Assembly: GCF_025821665.1 (NCBI RefSeq)
Contig: NZ_JACKSJ010000062.1
Span: 294,251 to 358,250 of the forward strand
DNA: 64,000 nt
Direction of reading: 5' to 3'
Source: [Mycobacterium] manitobense
Lineage (GTDB): Bacteria; Actinomycetota; Actinomycetes; Mycobacteriales; Mycobacteriaceae
The translations under genes were made by a program, and so were the position numbers. Below, in pieces: positions 43,189-52,378 of this stretch. The notes beneath the pieces are model-generated. The model worked only from the letters and a program-made list of their open reading frames with translations. It made no database searches and was not told where the DNA came from. Every line of letters starts with the position of its first letter. The first letter of the stretch is position 1.

Positions 43189-44187
43189 TCAGAACCCGCC
43201 GGCGACCGCGACGCGGGTGCGCCCGGTGACGCCGCCGCCGACGATGGTGCGCAGGGTGTGCGGCGCGTCGAGGATCGACACGTCGCTGGTGATGGCGTCG
43301 AGGTGGGCCGGCTTGAGGTCGCCCTCGATCGCCCGCCAGAGTTCGCGACGCCGCTCGATCGGCAGCTGTACCGAGTCGATCCCCGCCAGGGTGACGCCGC
43401 GGAGGATGAACGGCAGAACCGTGGTCGGAAGCTCCGGTGACCGGGCGAGGCCCGACACCGCCGCCACGCCGCCGTAGTTCAGGACGCTGAGCGCATACGC
43501 CAGGGTGTCCCCGCCGACACTGTCGACGACGGCGGCATAGCTGGACTTGCCCAGCGGGCGGAGCTTCTCGCCCTCGGCCGGCAGCCGGCCGATCACCTGG
43601 TAGGCGCCCAGCTCCATCAGGAAGTCGTGGGCATCGGCCTTGCCCGTCGATGCGATCACCTCGTAACCCAGCCCGGCCAGCAGGTCGACGCTGACACTGC
43701 CGACGCCTCCTGTGGCGCCCGTCACCAGGATGGGCCCGTCCTGCGGACGGATGCCGTTGACGCGCAACACGTCAACGCTCATCGCGGCGGTGAAGCCTGC
43801 GGTGCCGATCGCCGCAGCCTCGGCCGTGCTGAGCGCATCGAGCTTGACCAGGTAGTCGGCGGGGTAGCGGGCCCGGTCGGCGTAGCCGCCGTGTCGGCCG
43901 GTGCCGATGTCGTAGCCGTGCGCGACCACCCGGTCACCGGGCGCGAAACCGTCGGCCGAGCTGGCGACCACGGTCCCAGCGGCGTCGATGCCCGGGATCA
44001 GCGGGTACGACCGGGCCACGCCACCCTTGGGGGTGATGGCCAGTGCGTCCTTGTAGTTCACACCGGAGTATTCGACGGCGATGGTCACCTCACCGTCGGG
44101 CAGGAAGCTCTCGTCGACCACCTCTGGGTTCAGGGCGATCGATCCGTCGGAGTCCTGGTGCGCCACCAGAGCGTTGACTGCGGTCAT
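43189..44187 (-). CDS. fadB4: Quinone oxidoreductase-like MDR protein FadB4
   Basis: A 332-residue zinc-independent MDR-family oxidoreductase (YhdH/AcuI type). It has the N-terminal GroES-like domain (VEYSGVNYKDALAITPKGG), PLIPGIDAAGTVV, and the NADPH site VTGATGGVGSVSVDLLAGLGY. Acryloyl-CoA-reductase or quinone-reductase activities occur in this family. Its place beside fadE24-fadE23 matches fadB4 (Rv3141), though here it lies on the opposite strand and converges with fadE23. The start is ATG 44187. A terminator hairpin for the upstream esterase gene sits just before it. Confidence 0.87.
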   Translation of the reverse strand: MTAVNALVAHQDSDGSIALNPEVVDESFLPDGEVTIAVEYSGVNYKDALAITPKGGVARSYPLIPGIDAAGTVVASSADGFAPGDRVVAHGYDIGTGRHGGYADRARYPADYLVKLDALSTAEAAAIGTAGFTAAMSVDVLRVNGIRPQDGPILVTGATGGVGSVSVDLLAGLGYEVIASTGKADAHDFLMELGAYQVIGRLPAEGEKLRPLGKSSYAAVVDSVGGDTLAYALSVLNYGGVAAVSGLARSPELPTTVLPFILRGVTLAGIDSVQLPIERRRELWRAIEGDLKPAHLDAITSDVSILDAPHTLRTIVGGGVTGRTRVAVAGGF

Positions 44188-44208
44188 GACGCCATCGTAG
44201 AGACGCGA

Positions 44209-44241
44209 AACCCCCGCGACGCACGAGGCGTGGCGGGGGTT
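44209..44241 (-). terminator. Terminator hairpin after the antigen 85-family gene
   Basis: AACCCCCGCGACG (44209-44221) and CGTGGCGGGGGTT (44229-44241) pair at 12 of 13 positions around a 7-base loop. On the minus strand the stem is followed by TTTCGCG. It lies 21 bases past the esterase stop and before the fadB4 start, so it should separate the two transcripts. Confidence 0.75.
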
Positions 44242-44261
44242 CCAGCGATCTTCTCGTCGGG

Positions 44262-45254
<993 letters not shown>

Positions 45255-45415
45255 CTACCGGTTACCGCGTCATTCGCCAATACCTCGCGATCACAGATCG
45301 CAAATACGGCACCGCAGCAATTTCTTCACTGCGCTGTCGCGCGCCCGCCCGGGCTGATCGTGAAAACGGCAGCAGAACGGACCGAGAGATTCAGTTGTCG
45401 CGCCTGAAGTAAAAC

Positions 45416-45949
45416 ATGAGGGTCAAGCTGAGAAAACCCCGTCAAGCCGGTCAGACCGCGTCACGAGGTCCCGGACGCGACGCCGCCCGGCCGCCGGAAG
45501 AGCTGCCCACACGCGTCCTACCAGGACAAACTGAGCCCGGCGGCCCTTTGCGCCTCCGCATCTGGGTCCGTCGGCGCGCCCCACACATCACGATGGCGCA
45601 GGCGCGTCTCGGCGAGGCGCAGGTACGGCTGCGGGCGCTACGTGGGCTGCTCACCGAGACCGTCACGGAGATCGACCTCCCGGTCCGCACCGGCGATCCG
45701 ATCAGCCGACATACCCGAGGTCAGGGTCGGCTGGCCGCCGCGCACATCGTGCACGAGTCGCGCTCGGTGATCGAACTGCTGCTGAGCGCGTCGGGCGCCT
45801 CCGCCCACTTCGTGGACAATCCGCTGCAGCGAGCCAAGCGCGACGTCGACGTGCTGTCCGGTCACGTGATCTTCGACTACGACACCAGCCGGGAGGTGGC
45901 CGGTGCGCTGAGCGTCGGCCTGCGGATCTCACCGATCGCGATGGTCTGA
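45416..45949 (+). CDS. Orphan acyl-CoA dehydrogenase type 2 C-terminal domain (likely remnant)
   Basis: A 177-residue reading frame. The first 60 residues are basic and low in structure (RKPRQAGQTASRGPGR), like non-coding sequence. From about residue 60 it reads as the C-terminal helical domain of HsaA/DszC-type acyl-CoA dehydrogenases: AQARLGEAQVRLRALRGLLTE, ARHIV-like AHIVHESRSVIELLLSASGASAHFVDNPLQRAKRDVDVLSGHVIFDY. The FAD-binding N-terminal and middle domains are missing. It is therefore probably the 3' relic of a deleted gene, though an independent small protein cannot be excluded. Start ATG 45416 is arbitrary. Confidence 0.5.
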   Translation: MRVKLRKPRQAGQTASRGPGRDAARPPEELPTRVLPGQTEPGGPLRLRIWVRRRAPHITMAQARLGEAQVRLRALRGLLTETVTEIDLPVRTGDPISRHTRGQGRLAAAHIVHESRSVIELLLSASGASAHFVDNPLQRAKRDVDVLSGHVIFDYDTSREVAGALSVGLRISPIAMV

Positions 45950-45973
45950 CCGGACGACGAGGAGGAGACGACG

Positions 45974-46072
45974 ATGGCCGAGATGCGCGACGGCTTCACC
46001 CGCGTGTTCCAGAAGTACCTGGCGAATCCGGTGATGCGGCTGGTGCCGATGCAGACGCTGCTCGAGACCAGA
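45974..46072 (+). pseudogene. 5' fragment of a deazaflavin-dependent nitroreductase-family gene
   Basis: ATG 45974 with GAGGAGG 9 bases upstream starts a frame reading MAEMRDGFTRVFQKYLANP then VMRLVPMQTLLETRGR. This is the usual N-terminus of a Ddn-family F420 protein, where LLETTGRKTG-type residues come next. After about 33 codons the family resemblance stops abruptly, and the frame continues as Arg-rich antisense-like sequence over a TetR gene. A deletion seems to have joined this 5' end to the TetR gene out of frame. The breakpoint is near 46070. Confidence 0.55.
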
Positions 46073-46607
46073 GGACGCCCTCGACGACTGGATCCTCGCG
46101 GGCTATTCGATCCTCGCCGAAGACGGCCTGCCGTCGCTCAAGCTCGACCGGCTCACCGAACGTCTCGGCGTCACCAAGGGCAGCTTCTACTGGCACTTCG
46201 CCGACATGGCCGGCTACCGCGCCGCGCTGATCGAGAACTGGGGCGCACAGCGCGGCGCAGAGCACCGGGTATTCGCCGAGATCGCGGGAGGGCCACCGCG
46301 CCAACGGCTGTCGATGTTGATCTCGGCACTCGTCAGCCCGCGGCACTGGCGGCTCGAACGCACGATGCGGGAATGGGCACGCTCCGACAAAGCCGTCGCT
46401 GCCGGCGTCGACGCCGCGGATCGACGGGTGCTGCGCGCGGTGCGCCAGGCCTTCCTCGACCTCGGTTTCTCACCGGAGGAGACGGAGCTGCGGGCGGGTA
46501 CGACGTTCGCCGCAGGTGTGGGGTTCCTGCACCTGGCCGGCTCGCGGCCCAGGCCGCTGACCGCGGCGCAGCGCGAGCACTTCGTGGAGTTCATGTTGCG
46601 GCCCTGA
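46071..46607 (+). pseudogene. TetR-family regulator lacking its start codon
   Basis: From about 46071 a frame reads PEDALDDWILAGYSILAED, then GLPSLKLDRLTERLGVTKG and SFYWHFADMAGYRAALIENWG, a complete TetR HTH, followed by a normal ligand domain to the stop at 46607. No ATG, GTG or TTG precedes it before an in-frame TGA near 46041; the upstream bases belong to a different gene fragment in another frame. The first internal ATG (46206) lies after the HTH. The gene therefore probably lost its 5' end, unless it is read from the nitroreductase fragment by frameshifting. It would not make a DNA-binding protein as it stands. Confidence 0.55.
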
Positions 46608-46616
46608 GCCGCCCGG

Positions 46617-47102
46617 TCATCCGCGGCGCGCCAATTCGGCGAGGTGGTCGAGCGAGTTCTGCAGGTGCTCGGGCTCGAAGGGCGGGAAGTCGATCTGCTC
46701 GCGTACGTGCGGCGGCACACTGGACCAGTCGTAGGTCAACGTGACTCGGGTCCGCGACGGGGCCTCGGCGGTCAGGTCGTAGCGCCAGATCCAGCCGCCG
46801 AACTCGATGTCGCCGCGCTCCGACGAGCGTTGGCCGGGTTCCCACGCGATCGCGTGCGGGCGGTCGAAATGGACCACCCTGTTCGCCACCTCGTAATGAC
46901 CGTCGGAGAATTCGGCGTTGTCGTGATACATCGCGACGTCGAAAATCTGGCCGACCTGCGTCAGCGCCTTCGCGTCCAGTGGCTCGCGGACCCACCCGGT
47001 GCCGTCGATCGCGGCATGCTGCGCGGGGTCCGCGAGGATGGCGAACACGGTGTCGGCGGAGGCGTCGACGGTCGTGGTGGCGGTGATGACGTCGTTCGGC
47101 AT
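46617..47102 (-). CDS. SRPBCC/polyketide-cyclase-like protein
   Basis: A 161-residue START/SRPBCC-fold protein. The N-terminal VITATTTVDASADTVFAILADPAQHAAIDGTG is the standard opening (strand, helix, D-P-x-x-H), followed by strands with WEPGQRSSERGDIEFGGWIWRYDL and a long C-terminal helix (PEHLQNSLDHLAELARRG). Such proteins bind hydrophobic ligands and sometimes act as cyclases or lipid carriers. Start ATG 47102. It is divergent from the dioxygenase-like operon; a promoter region of about 150 bases between them has tandem CAGTTT repeats (47202-47213). Confidence 0.85.
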   Translation of the reverse strand: MPNDVITATTTVDASADTVFAILADPAQHAAIDGTGWVREPLDAKALTQVGQIFDVAMYHDNAEFSDGHYEVANRVVHFDRPHAIAWEPGQRSSERGDIEFGGWIWRYDLTAEAPSRTRVTLTYDWSSVPPHVREQIDFPPFEPEHLQNSLDHLAELARRG

Positions 47103-47251
47103 GGCGGTGGCCCTCTCTCGGCGGATGTCAGCAGAACCGACCCCGGCCGCACGCCGGACTCATCGCAGTCCCTTGCGACGCTTCTGAGATAAAAGTAACG
47201 TCAGTTTCAGTTTCGCCGTCCTCGACCGCCACCACGTCATCGGAGCCGCTG

Positions 47252-48373
47252 ATGGAATCGTTCGTTCACCTGCACAGAGGTAAGACACCGCGGCGCCCGC
47301 ACGCGGACCTCGACGGCCAGAAGGACGACGAGCTCGGTCGCGGCGGGTTCACCGGACGCACTGCCAACCTGTACCGGCGCAACGACCCCACCGCGTTCCG
47401 CGCCGCGGGTCCACTGCGTCCCCTCGACGTCCTCGGCGACCAACTCAAGCCGTCCGACGCGACCGACGCCGCCGGGGCGCCGCTGCTGATGTTCTCGAAC
47501 CCCGACTGCCAGGTGCTGCTGTCCCGGCGCACCGAGGAGATGCCCTTCTTCGCCCGCTACATCGACGGCGACCTGTTGTCGTTCGTCCACAAGGGAAGCG
47601 GGTTGCTCGAAACCGAATTCGGGCCGCTGCGCTACCGCGAAGGCGACTGGGTGTACATCCCCAAGGCGTGCAGCTGGCGCCAGATCCCCGATCACACGCC
47701 GGACGGTCCTGCCGGGTCCATGTGGCTGATGATCCAGGCCACCGACGATTTCCGGGTACCGCCGGCCGGCTCGCTGGGCAGGCACTTCCCGTTCGACCCG
47801 TCCCTGATCGTCGTTCCCGAACCGGCACCGATCGACGACGGTGTCGGCCCGCATACCGACGGTGAGTACGAAGTCCGGCTCTACCACGAGGGCGGACCGA
47901 CCAGCCTGTACTACCGGCACCATCCGCTGGACGTCGAGGGATGGCGGGGTGACAACTTCCCCTTCACCTTCAACATCGCCGACTACAACGTCATCACCTC
48001 CGACAGCGTGCACCTGCCGCCGACGGTGCACCTGTTCATGCACGCGACCGGCGTCTACGTGATGAACTTCCTGCCCAAACCCGCCGAATCCGTGCCGGGC
48101 ACCGAACGCACCCCCTGGTATCACCGCAACGTCGACTTCGACGAGATCGCGTTCTTCCACAGCGGCTCGCTCTACGGCATCCCGATGCCGCCCGGACTGA
48201 TCTCTCACGCACCGCAGGGCGTCCATCACGGCGCACCGGAGAAGGCACGCGAACGGGCGAGGCGGAAGTTCGACGAGTACAGCCGGGTCGACTGGTCGGT
48301 GATCGCCGTCGACACCAGGCGCAGGCTCGTCCCGTCGGCCGAGATCCTCGCCAACGACCTCGGACAGCACTGA
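47252..48373 (+). CDS. Homogentisate 1,2-dioxygenase-family protein (short, divergent)
   Basis: A 373-residue cupin-type non-haem iron protein resembling homogentisate dioxygenase. The double-cupin layout is visible: YREGDWVYIPKACSWR in the first half, TPWYHRNVDFDEIAFFHSGS and SHAPQGVHHGAPEKARER at the C-terminus, with His residues placed like the iron ligands. The enzyme class opens an aromatic ring by O2 addition. It is about 60 residues shorter than typical HGO proteins and has HRNVDFDEIAF instead of the usual HRNxMSEFMG, so its substrate may differ from homogentisate. ATG 47252 heads a run of same-strand catabolic genes. Confidence 0.75.
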   Translation: MESFVHLHRGKTPRRPHADLDGQKDDELGRGGFTGRTANLYRRNDPTAFRAAGPLRPLDVLGDQLKPSDATDAAGAPLLMFSNPDCQVLLSRRTEEMPFFARYIDGDLLSFVHKGSGLLETEFGPLRYREGDWVYIPKACSWRQIPDHTPDGPAGSMWLMIQATDDFRVPPAGSLGRHFPFDPSLIVVPEPAPIDDGVGPHTDGEYEVRLYHEGGPTSLYYRHHPLDVEGWRGDNFPFTFNIADYNVITSDSVHLPPTVHLFMHATGVYVMNFLPKPAESVPGTERTPWYHRNVDFDEIAFFHSGSLYGIPMPPGLISHAPQGVHHGAPEKARERARRKFDEYSRVDWSVIAVDTRRRLVPSAEILANDLGQH

Positions 48374-48406
48374 TGAGCGCTTGCGCGAAGAGGAGACAGC
48401 ACTGAC

Positions 48407-49594
48407 ATGACGACCGCGATCAAGCACGAATACGACCGGATCCCGTATCTGGTTGCCTACCAGAACACTTCAGGCGTTCGGGATGTCTACGGCGGCGTCG
48501 CCGAACTCGTCGTCCTCGAGAGTCATCTGCTCCGGCCGAAGACGCGAGCCTCCGAAACCGTACTGGTGTTCATGCACCCCATCGGCGGCGGCGCCTACCT
48601 CCCGATGATGAATGCGCTGGCCCGCGCCGGACACCATGTCATCTACTGCAACAGCCGTTTTCGCGGCACCGACTCCGCGCTGCTGATGGAGAAGGTGGTG
48701 GAGGACCTCGGCGAGTGCATCAAGGACGCCAAGAACCGGCTGGGCTACCAGAAGGTGGTGCTGGCCGGCTGGAGCGGCGGCGGCTCGTTGTCGGCGTTCT
48801 ATCAACAGCAGGCGCAGCATCCCACGGTGACGGCGAGCCCGTCCGGCGACGGACCCGACCTGACGAAGCTGGGCCTCATCCCGGCCGACGGCATCATGCT
48901 GCTGGCCGCCCACATCAGTCGCCACGGCACGCTGACCGAATGGCTCGACGCCTCGATCCTCGACGAGTCCGACCCCACCAACCGCGATCCGGAACTCGAC
49001 CTGTACGACCCCGCCAACCCCAACCAGCCGCCGTACACGCATGCGTTCCTCGAGCGCTACCGGCAGGCGCAGATCGACCGCAACCGGCGGATCACCAAGT
49101 GGGTCAAGGCGAAACTGGCCGAGCTGGAGGCCGCCGGACGCCCCGCAGACGAGTTCGCCTTCGTCGTGCACGGCACCATGGCCGACCCCCGCTGGCTCGA
49201 CCCGACGGTCGACCCCAACGAACGCGCACCGGGCACCTGCTATCTCGGCGATCCACAGGTGGTCAACAACGGCCCGGTCGGGCTGGCCCGGTTCTGCACG
49301 CTGCGCAGCTGGCTGTCGCAGTGGAGCTATGACGACGCCAACGGCGACGCCGTGAAGGCCGGGCCGGACATCGCGGTGCCCGCACTGGTGATCGGCAATC
49401 TCGCCGACGACGCCTGCACGCCCAGCCACACCCGCCGGCTCTTCGACGCGATCGGGCACCCCGACAAGGAGATGCACGAGATCCCCGGCGCCAACCATTA
49501 CTACGCCGGTCCCGACCAACGCGCTCAATTGCGCCAGGCGGTGAGTATCGTGACGGATTGGCTGATCCGCCACGACTTCGCGAGGGCTGTATGA
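48407..49594 (+). CDS. Alpha/beta hydrolase-fold protein
   Basis: A 395-residue alpha/beta hydrolase. Nucleophile elbow GWSGGGSLS is at about residues 121-129, an oxyanion region FMHPIGGGAY, and a late NLADDACTPSHTRRL (Asp) and EIPGANHYYAGPDQ (His) complete the triad. A large lid insertion lies between. Start ATG 48407 has GAGGAG 9 bases upstream. It follows the dioxygenase-like gene by 33 bases, and its stop overlaps the next gene's ATG (ATGA). It may hydrolyse the ring-fission product or an ester substrate. The family assignment is firm; the reaction is inferred. Confidence 0.85.
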   Translation: MTTAIKHEYDRIPYLVAYQNTSGVRDVYGGVAELVVLESHLLRPKTRASETVLVFMHPIGGGAYLPMMNALARAGHHVIYCNSRFRGTDSALLMEKVVEDLGECIKDAKNRLGYQKVVLAGWSGGGSLSAFYQQQAQHPTVTASPSGDGPDLTKLGLIPADGIMLLAAHISRHGTLTEWLDASILDESDPTNRDPELDLYDPANPNQPPYTHAFLERYRQAQIDRNRRITKWVKAKLAELEAAGRPADEFAFVVHGTMADPRWLDPTVDPNERAPGTCYLGDPQVVNNGPVGLARFCTLRSWLSQWSYDDANGDAVKAGPDIAVPALVIGNLADDACTPSHTRRLFDAIGHPDKEMHEIPGANHYYAGPDQRAQLRQAVSIVTDWLIRHDFARAV

Positions 49595-50832
49595 CACCTA
49601 CCGGCGGGCGAGAAGCCGACCCGGCGCACACTCCGACCGGCGCGCTCGACGGCGTCCGCGTGATCGAGGTGGGCACGTTGATCTCCGGGCCGTTCGCCGG
49701 CCGGCTGCTCGGCGACATGGGCGCCGAGGTCATCAAGATCGAGCCGCCCGGCGCACCGGACCCGCTGCGCACCTGGGGACAGGCCGAACTCGACGGCGAG
49801 CATTTCTTCTGGACGGTGCACGCCAGGAACAAGAAGGCGATCACCCTCGACCTGCGCACACCCCGGGGTCGCGAGCTGTTCCTCGAACTCGTCGAGCGCT
49901 CCGACGTCATCGTGGAGAACTTCCGGCCCGGCACGCTGGAGAAGTGGGACCTGGGTTACGACGTACTGCGCGATCGCAACAAGGGCATCATCCTGGTCCG
50001 GGTGTCGGGCTACGGGCAGACCGGACCCGACGCGCACCGAGCGGGATACGCCTCGGTCGCGGAGGCGGCCAGCGGACTGCGCCATCTCAACGGCTTCCCC
50101 GGCGGCCCGCCACCCCGGCTCGCGCTCTCGATCGGTGACAGCCTCGCAGGCATGTTCGCCGCCCAGGGCGCGCTCGCCGCGCTGTACCGGCGCTCGGTCA
50201 CCGGCGAAGGCCAGGTCGTCGACACCGCACTCACCGAATCCTGTCTGGCCGTGCAGGAGTCGACGATTCCCGACTACGACGTCGGCGGTGTCGTGCGCGG
50301 CCCCTCGGGCACGCGGCTGGAGGGCATCGCGCCGTCGAACATCTACAAGACCGCCGACGGCAGCTGGGTGGTGATCGCGGCCAATCAGGACACCGTGTTC
50401 CGCAGGCTCTGCCTGGCGATGGACCGCGCCGAGCTCGCCACCGACGACCGGTTCGCCGACCATGTGGCCCGCGGCCGCAACCAGGACGAACTCGACAAGA
50501 TCATCGGCGACTGGGCGGCGGAGCGGCAACCGGGCGACATCATCGACGTGCTGTCGGCCGCCGGGGTGATCGCCGGGCCCATCAACACCGTCGCCGAGGT
50601 GGTCGTCGACCCGCAGCTGCTTTCGCGCGGCATGATCGCCGAACACCACGACGAGAGGATCGGGCGCACGGTCCTGGGCCCCGGCATCGTTCCGGTGCTC
50701 TCGGAGTCACCGGGAAGCATCCGCAGCGCGGGCCCGTCGCGACCGGGCCGGCACAACGAGGATGTCTTCTCGGGTCTGCTCGGCCGGACCGCCGAGCAAC
50801 TCGACGAACTGCGGGCGGAGGGAGTGCTGTGA
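49591..50832 (+). CDS. CaiB/BaiF family CoA-transferase
   Basis: A 413-residue class III CoA-transferase, which moves CoA between carboxylic acids and so activates the acid substrate. The N-terminal LDGVRVIEVGTLISGPFAGRLLGDMGAEVIKIEPPG is typical. The catalytic Asp is in ALSIGDSLAGMFAAQGALAALYRR. The C-terminal part (GAPSNIYKT-like APSNIYKTADGSWVVIAANQD, GVIAGPINTVAEV) is complete. ATG 49591 overlaps the hydrolase stop, and its own stop overlaps the next gene's GTG, so the three are one transcription unit. Confidence 0.92.
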   Translation: MTPTGGREADPAHTPTGALDGVRVIEVGTLISGPFAGRLLGDMGAEVIKIEPPGAPDPLRTWGQAELDGEHFFWTVHARNKKAITLDLRTPRGRELFLELVERSDVIVENFRPGTLEKWDLGYDVLRDRNKGIILVRVSGYGQTGPDAHRAGYASVAEAASGLRHLNGFPGGPPPRLALSIGDSLAGMFAAQGALAALYRRSVTGEGQVVDTALTESCLAVQESTIPDYDVGGVVRGPSGTRLEGIAPSNIYKTADGSWVVIAANQDTVFRRLCLAMDRAELATDDRFADHVARGRNQDELDKIIGDWAAERQPGDIIDVLSAAGVIAGPINTVAEVVVDPQLLSRGMIAEHHDERIGRTVLGPGIVPVLSESPGSIRSAGPSRPGRHNEDVFSGLLGRTAEQLDELRAEGVL

Positions 50833-51743
50833 GCGGGCTGCCGGACAGGGTCGACATCCGGGAGGTGTCGCTGCGCGACGGGCTGCAGATCGAGGCGCCG
50901 ATCCCGTTGCCGGCGAAGCTGGAACTGCTGGAGGCGGTCGTCGCGACCGGCTTCCGCGAGATCGAGGCGACTGCCTTCGTGTCGCCGTCGAAGGTGCCTG
51001 CGCTCGCCGACGCCGCCGAACTGGCCGCCGAACTGGACCGGTTCCGGGCCGAGCGCGATGTCGAGTTCTCCGCCCTGGTGGCAGGTCCCGGCGGGGCGAA
51101 GCGCGCGATCGCCGCCGGCATGGGCTCGATCGAGTACGTCGTGTCGGCGGCCGACGGCCACAGCCAGGCCAACGTGGGGCGGTCGACGGCCGAGTCCACC
51201 GACCTGATCGCCGACATCACCCGCATCGCCCACGAGGGCGGCGCCACCATCGAGGTCATCATCGCCACCGCGTGGGACTGCCCCTTCGACGGTCCCACCA
51301 ACCCGCGCCGCGTCGTCGACATCGCCGCGGCGGCCACCGAACTCGGCGCCGACCGGCTGGCGATCGCCGACACGATCGGCACCACGACGCCCAAGCGGGT
51401 CGCGGACCTCGTCGCCGCCGTCCGCCCGGTGTCCGGCGACATCCCGCTCGGCGCGCACTTCCACAACACCCGCGGCGCGGGCCTGGCGAGCGCATACGCC
51501 GCCGTCACCGCGGGGATCACCCGGCTCGACGCGTCGGTCGGCGGGCTCGGCGGCTGCCCGTTCGCTCCCGGCGCCAGCGGCAACATCGCGACCGAAGATC
51601 TCGTCTACCTGTTGCGCGACAGCGGCATCGAGGTCGACGTCGACCTGCAGGCGGCCATCGCCGCCGCCGACGTGGCCCGCCGGGTCGTCGGCCACGACCT
51701 GCCGAGCGCGCTGCTGCGCGCCGGCGACCGGATCCTGCACTGA
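50829..51743 (+). CDS. Hydroxymethylglutaryl-CoA lyase-family protein
   Basis: A 304-residue DRE-TIM metallolyase. Motifs are REVSLRDGLQIE near the N-terminus (the metal and catalytic residues), ADTIGTTTPKRV in the barrel, GAHFHNTRGAGLASA (metal His) and the HMG-CoA-lyase signature GLGGCPFAPGASGN carrying the active-site Cys. HMG-CoA lyase cleaves HMG-CoA to acetoacetate and acetyl-CoA; relatives cleave other 3-hydroxy-3-methyl acyl-CoAs. GTG 50829 overlaps the CoA-transferase stop. In this operon it probably performs the final C-C cleavage of the pathway. Confidence 0.92.
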   Translation: MSGLPDRVDIREVSLRDGLQIEAPIPLPAKLELLEAVVATGFREIEATAFVSPSKVPALADAAELAAELDRFRAERDVEFSALVAGPGGAKRAIAAGMGSIEYVVSAADGHSQANVGRSTAESTDLIADITRIAHEGGATIEVIIATAWDCPFDGPTNPRRVVDIAAAATELGADRLAIADTIGTTTPKRVADLVAAVRPVSGDIPLGAHFHNTRGAGLASAYAAVTAGITRLDASVGGLGGCPFAPGASGNIATEDLVYLLRDSGIEVDVDLQAAIAAADVARRVVGHDLPSALLRAGDRILH

Positions 51744-51745
51744 CC

Positions 51746-52357
51746 GTGGCCACCGACTCGCTCACCGCCAAAGGTCGCCAGACGCGTGGCGCGATCGAGG
51801 CGGCAGCACGGAAACTGTTCGCCGAGCGCGGCTTCCACGGAACCACGCTGGCCGACATCACCGCCGCGGCGGGCAAGTCACCCGCGGTGTTCTACCGCTA
51901 CTACCGCGACAAGGAAGACCTGTTGGTCGCGCTCGCGGAATCCTTCCTGCACGACGTGGTGGTGCCGTCCGGACTCACCGTCCACCTGCCCGAGTCGGCC
52001 GACGACACAGCCTTCTTCTCGGCGGTGGTGACCGGCTACTGGAACATGTTCAAGCAGAACATCGGCATCATGATCGCGGTCAACCAGCTGGCCGACACCC
52101 GACCCAGATTCGCCGACGTGCAGAACGAGTTCCGGCGCTTCGGCGTCGACATGGTCTCCGCGACCGTGCGCCGCGCGCAGGAGCAGGGCTACGCCGCCGA
52201 CCTCGATCCCGGCCACACCGGCGCGGCAATCGCGCTGCTGTTCGAGAACTTCACCGCGGTGTTCCTACGGCCCAACGGCCTCGGGCTGCGGATCGGCGAT
52301 GCCGAGGCGATCACCACGCTGTCGACGATCTGGAAGAAGACACTGTACGGCTACTGA
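51746..52357 (+). CDS. TetR-family regulator inside the catabolic operon
   Basis: A 203-residue TetR protein. The HTH is RGAIEAAARKLFAERGFHGTTLADITAAAGKSPAVFYRYYRDKEDLLVALAESF; the remaining part is the ligand domain. GTG 51746 lies 2 bases after the HMG-CoA-lyase stop and is the first plausible start after a long open frame. Because it is embedded in the operon it may repress that operon in an autoregulated way. An AT-rich segment with tandem CAGTTT upstream of the first gene is a possible target, but I see no clear palindrome there. Confidence 0.87.
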   Translation: MATDSLTAKGRQTRGAIEAAARKLFAERGFHGTTLADITAAAGKSPAVFYRYYRDKEDLLVALAESFLHDVVVPSGLTVHLPESADDTAFFSAVVTGYWNMFKQNIGIMIAVNQLADTRPRFADVQNEFRRFGVDMVSATVRRAQEQGYAADLDPGHTGAAIALLFENFTAVFLRPNGLGLRIGDAEAITTLSTIWKKTLYGY

Positions 52358-52378
52358 GCGCACCAGAGAGGAATCAGA

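Noticed and set aside
47237..48427. 396-residue minus-strand frame over the dioxygenase-like gene
   Set aside because: Composition is typical of high-GC antisense (V, R, G, H rich) with no motif.
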